64,000 nucleotides of DNA from an uncultured Bacteroidota bacterium (lineage in GTDB: Bacteria; Bacteroidota; Bacteroidia; Flavobacteriales_F; PHOS-HE28). A program made the position numbers and the translations under genes. The DNA is taken from positions 45,202-109,201 of the forward strand of contig CADEDY010000006.1 of NCBI GenBank assembly GCA_902826215.1, read 5' to 3'. Numbering within the stretch: position 1 is the stretch's first letter; every line of letters begins with the position of its first letter. Below the pieces are notes generated by a model. It ran no database searches. It had not been told where the DNA came from and worked only from the letters and a program-made list of their open reading frames with translations. Below are positions 18,350-27,313 of the stretch, one piece after another.

Positions 18350-21262
18350 ATGCGCACCCAATTGCTCCCCGTTCTGGCCATGATCACCATGGTTCCTGTA
18401 TCCGCCCAGAAGACCTACGAGTACACCTCGGTCCCGGGGGATCCCTTACAGGCTCGGATCTACAAATTGGACAACGGCCTACAGGTTTGGCTGAGCCGCA
18501 ATACCGATGCGCCGCGCATCCAAACGAACATCGCCACCCGGGCGGGAAGCAAGAATGATCCAAGTGATGCCACGGGTTTGGCGCACTACCTGGAGCACAT
18601 GCTCTTCAAAGGCACCAGCCAGATCGGTACGACCAACTGGGCAGAGGAGAAAGTGATCCTCCAAGCCATCAGTGATGCCTACGAGCAGCGACGCACGGTC
18701 ACTGATGATGCCGAACGCGAGCGCATCTACCACCGCATCGACAGCCTGAGCGCTGCTGCGGCTTCATTGGCGGTGCCGAACGAGTACGACAAGATGATCA
18801 AGAGCCTCGGCGCGCGGGGTACCAATGCGTACACGAGCACTGAACGGACGGTTTACATCAACGACATCCCAAGCGATGAACTGGAGCGTTGGATGGCGAT
18901 CGAGAGCGAGCGCATGCACGAATGCGTGCTTCGCTTGTTCCATACCGAATTGGAGACCGTGTATGAAGAGTTCAATCGTTCACAGGACAATGATGGCCGC
19001 GCTGCTTATAAGCGCATCAACGAACTGCTCTACCCGCATCACCCTTATGGTACGCAGACCACTTTGGGCACCGGGGACGACCTGAAGAACCCCAGCATGG
19101 TGAAGATCCATGAGTTCTTCGACAACTATTACGTGCCGAACAACATGGCCGTGATCCTCGCAGGTGATCTGGACTATGACAAGACCATCGCCATGGTGGA
19201 TCGGTACTTCGGCGGCTGGAAAGTGGGACCGGTGCCCGAATTCACCTTCACACCAGATTCGCCCATCGCCCAGCCCGAAATGGCCGAGGTCTTCGGCCCC
19301 GAAGCAGAATGGGTCGATCTCGCATGGCGATTCAACGGCTTCCACAGCGATGATGCCATCATGCTCCAATTGATCTCCGGCATCCTTGCCAACGGTCGTG
19401 CGGGTTTGATCGATCTCAACCTCTTGCAGACCCAGAAGGTGTTGAACGCCTACGGATATGGCGGATCGCAAATGGACTACTCCACCTTGCAGTTGCACGG
19501 TGAACCAAAGGAAGGCCAATCGTTGGAGCAAGTGAAGGAGTTGCTATTGGCCCAGATCGAAGACCTGCGTGAGGGTGCATTCGACGGCTGGTTGATCGAG
19601 GCGGTGGTGAATGACTACCGTCAGCGCCGGATCCGTAGTTGGGGTGAGAACAACCGTAGCAGTGCCAGTGCCATGACCGACGCCTTCATCCTGAAGAAGC
19701 GTTGGAGCGAAGAGGTGGACCTGTATGACCGCATGGCCAAGATCTCCAAGGACCAGGTGGTGGCCTTCGCGAAGGATCGTCTTGGCGATAACTACGTCGG
19801 TGTTTTCAAACGTACAGGTGACAAAGGCCGCGTGCATAAGGTGGACAAACCCAAGATCACGCCCATCGAAATCAAACGAGGTGGAGAAAGCGCTTGGCGG
19901 AAGAATTGGGAGACCATGAAGGCCGCACCGATGGAGCCTGAGTTCATCGATTTCGCCACCGCAATCGATCAACGCAAGCTAAAGGGCGAAGTACCGTTGA
20001 TCAGTGTGAAGAACCCCACGAATGATCTTTTCAGCCTACGGTACATCGTGGAAATGGGTACCGACCATGATCGCGAACTGCAAGTGGCGACCGAGTATTT
20101 GCCATACCTCGGTACATCGACCCTTGATCCTGCCGCTTTCCAGAAGGAACTCTTCAAACTGGGCCTGTCCTTGAGCGCCAATACAGTGGAGGATCGCTGC
20201 TACATCACCTTGAGCGGATTGGACAAGAACATGGAGCAAGGTGTGGATCTGTTGGAACGGTTGCTCGCTGACCCACAGCCCAACGAAGAAGCCTTGGTCA
20301 ACCTGCGTGCCGATATCCGCAAGACCCGCCAAGATGCGATGAAGGAGAAGGGGACGATCATGTACGAGGGCTTGTACAACATGGCCCGCTACGGTGCTAA
20401 GAACCCGTTCAACGATGTCTTGACCAACGAGCAATTGAACACCATTACCAGCAAGTCGCTGGTCGATCGGGTCAAAGGGCTCATGACCTACCAGCACGAG
20501 GTGGTGTACTATGGCAAGCGCGAACCAGCCCAAGTGGCACAGCTGCTTGCCAAGAAGCACAAGCTCCCAGCGAAGTTGAAACCGGTGCCAGCGCCACGCC
20601 AGTACGTGGAGCAACCGACGACAGCGAACACCGTGCTCTTCGTTGATCACGACATGGTGCAGACCGAGATGCTATTGGTCAGCAAGGCGGGCCCCTTCGA
20701 CGTTGAGAAGATGCCCTACGCGAGCCTGTTCAATGAATATTTCGGCAGTGGCCTCAGTAGCATCGTGTTCCAGGAGATCCGTGAAGCGAAGGCGCTGGCC
20801 TACGGGGCGAATGCGGCTTACACAACGCCAAGCAAGAAGGAAGATGCACACTATGTGCGGGCCTTCATTGGGACCCAAGCGGACAAGCTCAATGATGCTG
20901 TTGAGGCGATGTTGATCCTGATGAACGGCATGCCCGAAGCGAACGACCAGTTCGAAGGTGCGCGCTCCAGCGCCCTGAAGGTGATCGCCAGCACACGCGT
21001 CACGAAGGAGAGCATCTTCTGGAACTGGGATGCAGCAAAACGTCGTGGCTTGGACTACGACGTTCGTAAGACCAACTACGAGCGGATCCCAGCGATCGAC
21101 ATGGCGGCCATGAAGGCCTTCTTCGATCAGGAGATCAAAGGCCGCAATTACACCTTCCTCATCATCGGAAAAGAGAGCGCCATGGATATGAAGGTGCTGG
21201 AGAAGCTCGGTCCGGTGCGCAAGGTGAACAAGAGCGAGCTCTTCGGATTCGACGAACTCTAA
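18350..21262 (+). CDS. M16 family zinc peptidase (insulinase-like), two-unit
   Basis: This 970-residue protein has a signal peptide ending VSAQ at residue 20. The inverted zinc motif HYLEH sits at residues 79-83 with the distal glutamate in ETVYEEFNRS. Inactive-type M16 domains follow in the second half, where no second HxxEH is seen. This is the 900-1000-residue Bacteroidota M16 pattern of one active and one partner unit on a single chain, probably periplasmic. The longer frame from 18239 adds 37 residues that do not resemble a signal peptide, so ATG 18350 is preferred. It is followed by cinA after 17 bases. Confidence 0.92.
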   Translation: MRTQLLPVLAMITMVPVSAQKTYEYTSVPGDPLQARIYKLDNGLQVWLSRNTDAPRIQTNIATRAGSKNDPSDATGLAHYLEHMLFKGTSQIGTTNWAEEKVILQAISDAYEQRRTVTDDAERERIYHRIDSLSAAAASLAVPNEYDKMIKSLGARGTNAYTSTERTVYINDIPSDELERWMAIESERMHECVLRLFHTELETVYEEFNRSQDNDGRAAYKRINELLYPHHPYGTQTTLGTGDDLKNPSMVKIHEFFDNYYVPNNMAVILAGDLDYDKTIAMVDRYFGGWKVGPVPEFTFTPDSPIAQPEMAEVFGPEAEWVDLAWRFNGFHSDDAIMLQLISGILANGRAGLIDLNLLQTQKVLNAYGYGGSQMDYSTLQLHGEPKEGQSLEQVKELLLAQIEDLREGAFDGWLIEAVVNDYRQRRIRSWGENNRSSASAMTDAFILKKRWSEEVDLYDRMAKISKDQVVAFAKDRLGDNYVGVFKRTGDKGRVHKVDKPKITPIEIKRGGESAWRKNWETMKAAPMEPEFIDFATAIDQRKLKGEVPLISVKNPTNDLFSLRYIVEMGTDHDRELQVATEYLPYLGTSTLDPAAFQKELFKLGLSLSANTVEDRCYITLSGLDKNMEQGVDLLERLLADPQPNEEALVNLRADIRKTRQDAMKEKGTIMYEGLYNMARYGAKNPFNDVLTNEQLNTITSKSLVDRVKGLMTYQHEVVYYGKREPAQVAQLLAKKHKLPAKLKPVPAPRQYVEQPTTANTVLFVDHDMVQTEMLLVSKAGPFDVEKMPYASLFNEYFGSGLSSIVFQEIREAKALAYGANAAYTTPSKKEDAHYVRAFIGTQADKLNDAVEAMLILMNGMPEANDQFEGARSSALKVIASTRVTKESIFWNWDAAKRRGLDYDVRKTNYERIPAIDMAAMKAFFDQEIKGRNYTFLIIGKESAMDMKVLEKLGPVRKVNKSELFGFDEL

Positions 21263-21279
21263 GTGCTCGGTTGAAAGAA

Positions 21280-22539
21280 ATGGCGAACGAGGTCACCGCA
21301 CGGATCATCTCCATCGGCGATGAATTGCTGATCGGGCAAACGGTGAATACCAACGCTGGCTGGCTGGGTGAGCAATTGGCTTTGATCGGTATACGAGCGA
21401 AACGGGTCGTCACCATCGGTGACGATGATCAGGAGATCCTTGATGCCTTGGCCAGTGCCGATGAGAACGTGGTGTTGATCACCGGTGGGCTAGGGCCGAC
21501 GAAGGATGATATCACCAAGCACACGCTCTGCCGCTTCTTCGATACCAAGCTGGTGCGCCACAAGGACATCGAGGCCAGCATCGTCGCCTTTTTCGAAGGT
21601 ATCGGTCGTGACCCGTTGGATGTGAACCGGGCCCAAGCCGACCTTCCTGAGGCTTGTACCGTGATCCCGAACGATCGCGGTACGGCAAGCGGCATGTGGT
21701 TCGACCGGGGTCGTCAGGTGTTCGTGAGCATGCCTGGGGTGCCGAATGAGATGAAAGCGATGATGGGTGCCACCATACTGCCCAAGTTGCGTACTCAGTT
21801 CCAGCCGCCGACCATCGTGCACCGAACCCTGCTCACCACCGGACTCGGTGAGAGCCATTTGGCCCAACGCATAGCGGGTTGGGAGGATAGCTTGGCGAAA
21901 GAGCGCATCAAATTGGCCTATTTGCCAAGCCCTGGTATGGTGAAACTGCGCCTCTCCACCTACGCCGATGCAAGCGCTGAAGCTGCCAGAGAGCGTGTGG
22001 ATCGAAAGGCCGCCGAGCTTTATTCCTTGATCCCGGACCTGGTCTTCGGAGAAGGGGAGGAGCGCCTGCAACAAGTAGTGGGCAAGCTGCTCAAACAACG
22101 CGGACAAACCCTTTCCTTGGCCGAAAGCTGCACAGGTGGCTATGTGAGCCATTTGATCACCTTGGTGCCGGGCAGTTCAGCTTATTACACGGGTGGCGTG
22201 GTGAGCTACGCCAACGCGGTCAAAATGGAGGAACTCGGCATCCCCAGCGACATGCTGGAACTGAACGGGGCGGTGAGCCAGCCGGTCGCTGAGCAAATGG
22301 CCAACGGCGTCCGTCAAGCGCTGCGTACCGATTGGAGTATCGCGCTTACCGGCATCGCAGGCCCCGACGGTGGCACACCTGACAAACCCGTCGGCACGGT
22401 CTGGATCGCCGTTTCCGGTCCGGATGGTGTTCGCAGCATCAAAGGCCAATTCCCGGGGTCAAGGCATCTGGTGATCGAACGGAGTGCATTGGCAGCGCTG
22501 GATATGCTGCGTCGAAGACTGCTTCCTTCAGGCTCTTGA
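21280..22539 (+). CDS. cinA: Competence/damage-inducible protein CinA
   Basis: This 419-residue protein has the two CinA domains. The N-terminal MoCF/COG1058 half has ARIISIGDELLIGQTVNTN and LITGGLGPTKDD (pyrophosphatase site). The C-terminal CinA deamidase half has SLAESCTGGYVSHLIT, GGVVSYANAVK and GIAGPDGGTPDKPVGTVW. The latter deamidates nicotinamide mononucleotide. Length is the usual 410-420. ATG 21280 is chosen over the TTG at 21271. The gene directly precedes rpmB, which has its own promoter. Confidence 0.95.
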   Translation: MANEVTARIISIGDELLIGQTVNTNAGWLGEQLALIGIRAKRVVTIGDDDQEILDALASADENVVLITGGLGPTKDDITKHTLCRFFDTKLVRHKDIEASIVAFFEGIGRDPLDVNRAQADLPEACTVIPNDRGTASGMWFDRGRQVFVSMPGVPNEMKAMMGATILPKLRTQFQPPTIVHRTLLTTGLGESHLAQRIAGWEDSLAKERIKLAYLPSPGMVKLRLSTYADASAEAARERVDRKAAELYSLIPDLVFGEGEERLQQVVGKLLKQRGQTLSLAESCTGGYVSHLITLVPGSSAYYTGGVVSYANAVKMEELGIPSDMLELNGAVSQPVAEQMANGVRQALRTDWSIALTGIAGPDGGTPDKPVGTVWIAVSGPDGVRSIKGQFPGSRHLVIERSALAALDMLRRRLLPSGS

Positions 22540-22546
22540 GCTTCGA

Positions 22547-22578
22547 TTGTATTGTTCCGATCCAGAATACTATCTTCG
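22547..22578 (+). promoter_or_regulatory. Candidate promoter of rpmB
   Basis: A TTG at 22547-22549 is followed after 21 bases by TATCTTCG (22571-22578), which differs from the Bacteroidota -7 consensus TAnnTTTG at one base. It lies 21 bases upstream of the rpmB ATG. Confidence 0.5.
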
Positions 22579-22599
22579 CGCCCCGTAATACCGATCCCC

Positions 22600-22839
22600 A
22601 TGTCCAAGGTTTGTCAGATCACCGGAAAGCACGTCATCACCGGTAACAAGGTGTCCCACTCGAACATCAAGACGCGCCGTACGTTCGCGCCGAACCTCCA
22701 GGACCGCAAGTTCTACATCCCGGAGGAGAAGAAGTGGATCTCCCTGCGGGTGAGCGCTGCGGGCATGCGCACCATCAGCAAGGTGGGCATCATTAGCGCC
22801 CTCAAGACCGCGAAGGCCAAGGGCTTTCTGAACGGCTGA
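22600..22839 (+). CDS. rpmB: 50S ribosomal protein L28
   Basis: This 79-residue protein shows the L28 pattern: SKVCQITGK at the start, GNKVSHSNIKTRRTFAPNL in the middle and LRVSAAGMRTISK near the end. It is a small-protein component of the large ribosomal subunit. ATG 22600 gives the family's normal start; the in-frame extension to 22552 runs into the promoter. It is followed by a strong terminator hairpin, so it is probably transcribed separately from rpmG. Confidence 0.97.
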   Translation: MSKVCQITGKHVITGNKVSHSNIKTRRTFAPNLQDRKFYIPEEKKWISLRVSAAGMRTISKVGIISALKTAKAKGFLNG

Positions 22840-22856
22840 GCCGACTGGAATTTCCC

Positions 22857-22894
22857 GAAAGCGTCGATCGAACCCAGGTTCGGTCGACGCTTTC
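22857..22894 (+). terminator. Terminator hairpin after rpmB
   Basis: A 17-base arm (22857-22873) pairs with 22878-22894 across a CCAG loop, with a single G-T pair. The arms start GAAAGCGTCG and end CGACGCTTTC, and the following bases are TTCGTTC. This is a near-perfect intrinsic-terminator-type stem 18 bases after the rpmB stop. Confidence 0.85.
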
Positions 22895-23019
22895 TTCGTT
22901 CAGTGACGTTCATAGCAATGCAACCGATGGATCTGCCGGTCTTTCCGGTGAGTACAAGTTGTTCACCTGTAGGGTACTATGATCGGAATTGCAGCAGTTC
23001 ATGGACTCCAGCAATGGCC

Positions 23020-23051
23020 TTTGGTCAGTTGGGGAAATCCACTTACATTTG
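23020..23051 (+). promoter_or_regulatory. Promoter of the rpmG-DUF4295(-ftsY) unit
   Basis: TTTG at 23020-23023 and TACATTTG at 23044-23051 (exact match to TAnnTTTG) with 20 bases between them fit the primary sigma factor consensus of Bacteroidota. The rpmG start lies 42 bases downstream. This is the best complete -33/-7 promoter I found in the window. Confidence 0.7.
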
Positions 23052-23092
23052 CGCCCCCGTGCCCAATGGCATAGGGTTCAATTCGCCGACCA

Positions 23093-23275
23093 ATGGCCAA
23101 GAAGGGTAACCGCGTACAAGTGATCCTGGAATGTACCGAGCATAAGACCTCCGGGCAGCCTGGTACTTCCCGTTACATCACCACCAAGAATCGGAAGAAC
23201 ACGACCGAGCGTATGGAGTTGAAGAAATACAACCCCATTCTTCGGAAGATGACCGTTCACAAAGAGATCAAGTAG
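23093..23275 (+). CDS. rpmG: 50S ribosomal protein L33
   Basis: This 60-residue basic protein shows the L33 pattern [18 protein letters not shown], then [14 protein letters not shown] and a [18 protein letters not shown] end. It lacks the Cys pairs of zinc-binding L33 forms. ATG 23093 is the standard start. It is followed after 62 bases by the DUF4295 gene and then by ftsY, an order I recall as conserved in Bacteroidota. Confidence 0.97.
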   Translation: MAKKGNRVQVILECTEHKTSGQPGTSRYITTKNRKNTTERMELKKYNPILRKMTVHKEIK

Positions 23276-23337
23276 ACTGCGCCTTGGCCCGAAGCCGGAC
23301 GTTGTTAACCCTTTAAACGCGCTGAAGCGCACCCAGC

Positions 23338-23493
23338 ATGGCAAAGAAGACCGTTGCTACCCTTAAGAAAGCCGACGCGAAGACCTTCACCAAGGTCATT
23401 CGCATGATCAAGAAAGAAGGCAATAGAGGCTATTCCTTCGTGGAGCAGGTGGTTCCCTCTGACGAGGCGGACAAGCTGATCTCCGGTAAGTAA
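23338..23493 (+). CDS. DUF4295 family small protein
   Basis: A 51-residue very basic protein starts MAKKTVATLKKADAKTFTKV and ends with a Gly-Lys (SGK) before TAA. Its charge, size and place between rpmG and ftsY fit DUF4295, a small protein of Bacteroidota likely to act at the ribosome. Function is inferred only from position and composition. The start ATG at 23338 lies 62 bases after rpmG, within the same transcription unit. Confidence 0.88.
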   Translation: MAKKTVATLKKADAKTFTKVIRMIKKEGNRGYSFVEQVVPSDEADKLISGK

Positions 23494-23510
23494 TTCAACA
23501 CGCCCCATTG

Positions 23511-23546
23511 CGAAAAGGCCACACCACTGCGGTGTAGGCCTTTTCG
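23511..23546 (+). terminator. Hairpin between DUF4295 and ftsY
   Basis: The arm CGAAAAGGCC (23511-23520) pairs with GGCCTTTTCG (23537-23546). Inside it, ACACC pairs with GGTGT, leaving one bulged base. It starts 17 bases after the DUF4295 stop and ends 19 bases before the ftsY start. No T-run follows the stem, so it may be a partial terminator or a processing hairpin separating ribosomal-protein and ftsY expression. Confidence 0.75.
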
Positions 23547-23565
23547 AGTATTCGGACCTCCCAAC

Positions 23566-24522
23566 ATGGCATTTTTCGGACTTTTCGGTAAGAAGAAGGA
23601 AGAGGCGCAGGCGGTTGTTGAGAAACAAGCACTGGATCAAGGCTTGGAGCGCTCTCGATCCGGCCTGTTCAGCAAGCTCGCACGTGTGGTTGCAGGCAAG
23701 AGCACCGTGGACGATGCTGTGCTCGACGAACTGGAAGAAGTGCTTGTGAGCAGCGACGTAGGCGTGGAGACCACCCTTCGCATCATCGAACGGATCCAGG
23801 CTCGTGTAGCCCGTGACAAATACGTTGGCACCGGTGAACTGAACTCCCTACTACGCGCCGAGATCGCCGCCTTGATGAAGGACCCTACTCCCGTGGACCC
23901 TACGATCAAACCGTATGTGATCATGGTGGTCGGAGTGAATGGTGTGGGGAAGACCACCACCATCGGAAAGCTTGCCAATGCGTTCAAGAAAGAGGGACGG
24001 AGCGTGGTTCTGGGTGCTGCGGATACCTTCCGTGCAGCAGCCGTGGATCAACTACGGATCTGGAGCGAACGCGTTGGGGTGCCTTTGATCCAACAAGGCA
24101 TGAATGCGGATCCTGCGGCCGTCGCTTTCGATACCGTACAGCACGCCAAGGCCCAAGGCGTGGATATCGTGATCATCGATACCGCCGGCCGCCTGCACAA
24201 CAAAGTGGGCCTGATGAACGAATTGACCAAGGTGCGCAATGTGATGCGGAAGGTGGTGCCGGATGCGCCGCACGAGGTCCTGCTCGTTCTTGATGCCAGT
24301 ACCGGTCAGAACGCCATCGAACAAGCCCGTCAATTCACCAAGGCGACGGATGTGACCGCACTGGCGCTCACCAAGATCGACGGAACGGCCAAAGGCGGCG
24401 TTGCGATCGGCATCAGTGAGCAGTTCGGCATCCCCATCAAGTACCTCGGTGTGGGTGAGGGGATCGACCATTTGCAGGTCTTCGACAAGCAAGCTTTTGT
24501 CGAGGCTTTGTTCAAGGAGTGA
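23566..24522 (+). CDS. ftsY: Signal recognition particle receptor FtsY
   Basis: This 318-residue GTPase has an N domain (about 20-105) and a G domain with P-loop GVNGVGKT (123-130), DTFRAAA, DTAGR (205-209) and a TKIDGTAKGG box, ending in the family's GVGEGIDHLQVFD. It docks the signal recognition particle at the inner membrane for cotranslational insertion. The short N-terminal acidic region is typical outside Enterobacteria. It follows the ribosomal genes and a hairpin, and is followed after 40 bases by a small membrane protein. Confidence 0.97.
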   Translation: MAFFGLFGKKKEEAQAVVEKQALDQGLERSRSGLFSKLARVVAGKSTVDDAVLDELEEVLVSSDVGVETTLRIIERIQARVARDKYVGTGELNSLLRAEIAALMKDPTPVDPTIKPYVIMVVGVNGVGKTTTIGKLANAFKKEGRSVVLGAADTFRAAAVDQLRIWSERVGVPLIQQGMNADPAAVAFDTVQHAKAQGVDIVIIDTAGRLHNKVGLMNELTKVRNVMRKVVPDAPHEVLLVLDASTGQNAIEQARQFTKATDVTALALTKIDGTAKGGVAIGISEQFGIPIKYLGVGEGIDHLQVFDKQAFVEALFKE

Positions 24523-24562
24523 GGTCTCCGACTATATTCGGATCCATAACCACCTCACCTCC

Positions 24563-24925
24563 ATGGATCAACAACCGAATCTTCCGCCTCCTTCCGGTGC
24601 ACCCGTAACCGAGGACAAGACGACCGCCATCATCGCGTACATCACCCTTATCGGGTTCATCATCGCCATCATTCTACACGGTCAAAAGAAGACCGCCCTT
24701 GGTGCATTCCATCTTCGCCAGATGCTCGGCATCGTTGTGATCGGGCTAGCCTCCTACATCCTGATGTTCATTCCGATCCTTGGATGGATCGCAATGGCAG
24801 TGCTCGGTATCATCAATCTGATCGTCTGGATCACGGGACTGATCGCTGCCGCGAACGGGGAGATGAAACCAGCTCCGATCCTGGGTGAGAAATACCAAGA
24901 GTGGTTCAAGAACGCATTCAATTGA
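24563..24925 (+). CDS. Small membrane protein, DUF4870-like
   Basis: This 120-residue protein has a Pro-rich start (PPPSGAPV) and then about three hydrophobic helices (roughly 24-45, 58-78, 80-102), with a short C-terminal basic/aromatic tail (EKYQEWFKNAFN). The pattern KTTAIIAYITLIGFIIA matches DUF4870/TIC20-like small membrane proteins of Bacteroidota; its function is unknown. ATG 24563 is chosen over longer in-frame readings because it lies after the ftsY stop. It ends 22 bases from the convergent phosphatase gene. Confidence 0.75.
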   Translation: MDQQPNLPPPSGAPVTEDKTTAIIAYITLIGFIIAIILHGQKKTALGAFHLRQMLGIVVIGLASYILMFIPILGWIAMAVLGIINLIVWITGLIAAANGEMKPAPILGEKYQEWFKNAFN

Positions 24926-24946
24926 TCGTATCCTCTGTTCGGCGGA

Positions 24947-26383
24947 TCAAGCGGCGCTGGACGCGTGCACCTTCGCGTCTGCGTTGATCCATGCCGCCGA
25001 CATCTCGAAGCCGATCAGGAGCATGTCGTCGAGTTGGTCCGTATCTCCGGTCCACTTTTCCAACGCGGCGGCGATGCTGGATCCGGCGTGGTTCAATGGG
25101 GTACCTGAATGCGTGGCTACCTCTTGCACCAAACGCTTGGTCGAGAATTTCGCGTGGTCACCGCCATTGAATTGATCCACGACACCGTCCGAATAAACGA
25201 AAACGCGTGTCCCTCCGAATAGTGGGATCCGTGAGTCCGTGAGACTTTCCCAGTTAGCGATCATGCACGGCAGCGGTCGTTGTCCGCGGAGTTGGACCAC
25301 TTCGCCGGCGTGCTCTAGAAGAAGCGAGCACCCGAGTCCGCTGAAGTGAACGGTGTGCTTTCCATGGTCGAAGCAGAGAACGGCCATTTCCGCACCGTCC
25401 TTGGTGCCGCTTCGGCCCCGGTTCAGCCGAACATCCAAGGCTAACTGGGTTCGACGAATGAGATCCGATGCGCTGCTTACTTGGTCCTTATAGACCAATT
25501 CGTTCAGAATGCCTTGGCACAACATGGATAGCATGGCTCCGGAAAGCCCATGACCAGTGCAATCCAAGAGAACGAAGAAGCTGCGTTCGTTGCATCTTCC
25601 GAACCAGTAGATATCCCCACCCACCAGGTCCTTCGAGCGATCCATGATGAAGCTATTCGCGAAGAGATCACCTTGTGCTGTGAGGTCGGGTAATGTTGCG
25701 CTTTGAAGGTGTCTTGCATAGCGCAGGCCTTGTGCCACCTCGGCGTTGCGGTCCTCCAAAGCCTGATTCACCTCCAGTATTTCCTGCCTCACTTCATGCA
25801 AGCGTTTACGCATGCGGCCTTGTATACGCACGAAGTAAAAGGCCAAGCTGAAGATCAGGATGGTCACTGCGACGATATTGAAGGCCAGGAATCGACGTTG
25901 TAGTTCGATCGGAACCAAGGCATTTGGGCCTTTGCTGTTACCGAAGACCGGATCGACAAAGGTCCAATACAGGATTAGGGCCACTTCGAACGAGATCCAG
26001 ATCATTGCACTCGCACGTCGCTGGAAGGTAAGTGCACCAGCCAATGCAACGAATGACCAGAACATGACCATGCCACTTGAGAACAACCCACCGAGCGTGG
26101 ATTGGAACAGGAAAGGAAGCAACAAGCTGATGAGCACTTGAAAGTGCATGCACAGCGTCGTTCTTCCCGTGGAACGACAGAGAACGAGATTGATGATCGT
26201 GAGTAGGATGAACGCGCCTGGAATGATCGCGGGAATGAAGTAGCCAACAGAAAGACAGATGGCGAACCAGGACAATGCGCCGATGCTCAACCCCGCGCAG
26301 AGGTATTGGAACATCTTGGTGCGTATGCGCTCATTCTGCTGCTGAGCGCTTGTTGTTCTGTTCTCCATACCTACTGACTTCAT
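24947..26383 (-). CDS. Polytopic SpoIIE-type PP2C serine phosphatase
   Basis: This 478-residue protein has about six membrane helices in its first 200 residues (for example YLCAGLSIGALSWFAICL and FNIVAVTILIFSLAFYFV), a short coiled coil, and a C-terminal SpoIIE domain. That domain has DLVGGDIYWF, LDCTGHGLSGAML, FVYSDGVVDQF and DDMLLIGF, the metal-binding aspartates of PP2C. It is the last gene of a run that also encodes a SiaB-like kinase and a SiaC-like phosphoprotein (31 bases upstream), so it is a plausible SiaC phosphatase. Start: ATG 26383; ATG 26368 is also possible. Confidence 0.9.
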   Translation of the reverse strand: MKSVGMENRTTSAQQQNERIRTKMFQYLCAGLSIGALSWFAICLSVGYFIPAIIPGAFILLTIINLVLCRSTGRTTLCMHFQVLISLLLPFLFQSTLGGLFSSGMVMFWSFVALAGALTFQRRASAMIWISFEVALILYWTFVDPVFGNSKGPNALVPIELQRRFLAFNIVAVTILIFSLAFYFVRIQGRMRKRLHEVRQEILEVNQALEDRNAEVAQGLRYARHLQSATLPDLTAQGDLFANSFIMDRSKDLVGGDIYWFGRCNERSFFVLLDCTGHGLSGAMLSMLCQGILNELVYKDQVSSASDLIRRTQLALDVRLNRGRSGTKDGAEMAVLCFDHGKHTVHFSGLGCSLLLEHAGEVVQLRGQRPLPCMIANWESLTDSRIPLFGGTRVFVYSDGVVDQFNGGDHAKFSTKRLVQEVATHSGTPLNHAGSSIAAALEKWTGDTDQLDDMLLIGFEMSAAWINADAKVHASSAA

Positions 26384-26414
26384 GGCTATCTACTTCACGA
26401 TCCGTGTCACGGGA

Positions 26415-26795
26415 TCAAGGATCTATCGTGATCACCGTAAGCGGCACACCGAGCATCTCGGAGAACGTCTCAGCGGCCTCGGTCATGAATTCATCGTCCT
26501 CTTCCACGCACCACTCGATGATGAAGGACTTGCCGTTCTCCAGCGCCTTCTTCACTTCGGACAAAAGCATGTACAAAGCCTTCAATGAAGAGGAGTTGAA
26601 GTAGGGTAGTCGAAAATGGAACACGGTGCCATCGGCCATGTCGGGCAACACCTTGGCTGTCCGTTCGATCACCGGCCCATAGAACGCGTTGGCATTCTCC
26701 GGAATGGAGATCCCGATCACCGTGTAGCGAGAGTTGGCCCGGTCATACACGATCTCAGGTGTATTCTTCGTGCCGGGGAAATTGAGTTCTTCCAT
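26415..26795 (-). CDS. SiaC-family regulatory phosphoprotein (DUF1987)
   Basis: This 126-residue protein matches DUF1987/SiaC: an early GTKNTPEIVYD, a GISIPENANAFYGP block and a YFNSSSLKAL motif. In Pseudomonas SiaC the phosphorylated residue is a threonine at position 68 as I recall it; from ATG 26795 the residues here are S68, S69 and S70. The ORF can be read from a TTG at 26801, but ATG 26795, two bases after the SiaB-like stop, is a better start. SiaC acts as a switch controlled by SiaA phosphatase and SiaB kinase. Confidence 0.9.
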   Translation of the reverse strand: MEELNFPGTKNTPEIVYDRANSRYTVIGISIPENANAFYGPVIERTAKVLPDMADGTVFHFRLPYFNSSSLKALYMLLSEVKKALENGKSFIIEWCVEEDDEFMTEAAETFSEMLGVPLTVITIDP

Positions 26796-26797
26796 GA

Positions 26798-27286
26798 TCA
26801 AGCGCGTTTGAGTTCAGTGCTCACTTTGCTGGTGCACAAGTAGATGTCGCCCCCTTGCGGCGCGATGCTCGCGGTGATATTGCGGCCGACCTTGCGTGCG
26901 ATCTGCAACATGCCAAGTCCGGCACCACCTTTCTCGCCGAAACCTTCCTGGGTAAGCTGTCTGCGGAAAGCAGCGGTGACTTCTTCTTCGCTCATACTGG
27001 AAATGTCGTTCACCGAATCGACCAGTCTGTTCGCATCGCGTTGACTCGCTTTGTTCCGAATGGTGACCACCAGCGTTTCCTCCACGATCTGCCACTGGAA
27101 ATCAACGTCGTTGCTGGTGTTGTAGCGTTGAGCGTTGTCCAAGAGCTCCAAGGCTATGCCGACGAGCTTCTTCAGATCGTTCCGTGGTCCAAGATTGAAC
27201 AGGGCAATGCAATTCAGGAGGTCCAGCAATTGGATCCTGACCTCACTGGTCAATTGCCCTTTGTACTCGAGTAGGTTCTTTTCCAT
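26798..27286 (-). CDS. SiaB-family protein kinase (DUF6272, HATPase-like)
   Basis: This 162-residue protein has a GHKL-type ATP site: an N-box ELLDNAQRYN (about residues 47-56) and a G-box GGAGLGMLQIARK (about 120-132). It resembles anti-sigma-factor-type kinases and the SiaB/DUF6272 family, which phosphorylate SiaC-type proteins. It is placed directly before the SiaC gene (two bases from stop to ATG) and 27 bases after the TPR/SpoIIE gene. No sensor domain is present, so input must come from phosphatases or partners. Confidence 0.88.
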   Translation of the reverse strand: MEKNLLEYKGQLTSEVRIQLLDLLNCIALFNLGPRNDLKKLVGIALELLDNAQRYNTSNDVDFQWQIVEETLVVTIRNKASQRDANRLVDSVNDISSMSEEEVTAAFRRQLTQEGFGEKGGAGLGMLQIARKVGRNITASIAPQGGDIYLCTSKVSTELKRA

Positions 27287-27313
27287 CGTGTCTAGTGTTC
27301 TGCGTATCCTGGA

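Noticed and set aside
22840..23092. Possible tRNA or small RNA in the rpmB-rpmG gap
   Set aside because: The only structure is the terminator stem; no cloverleaf or CCA-type end was found.
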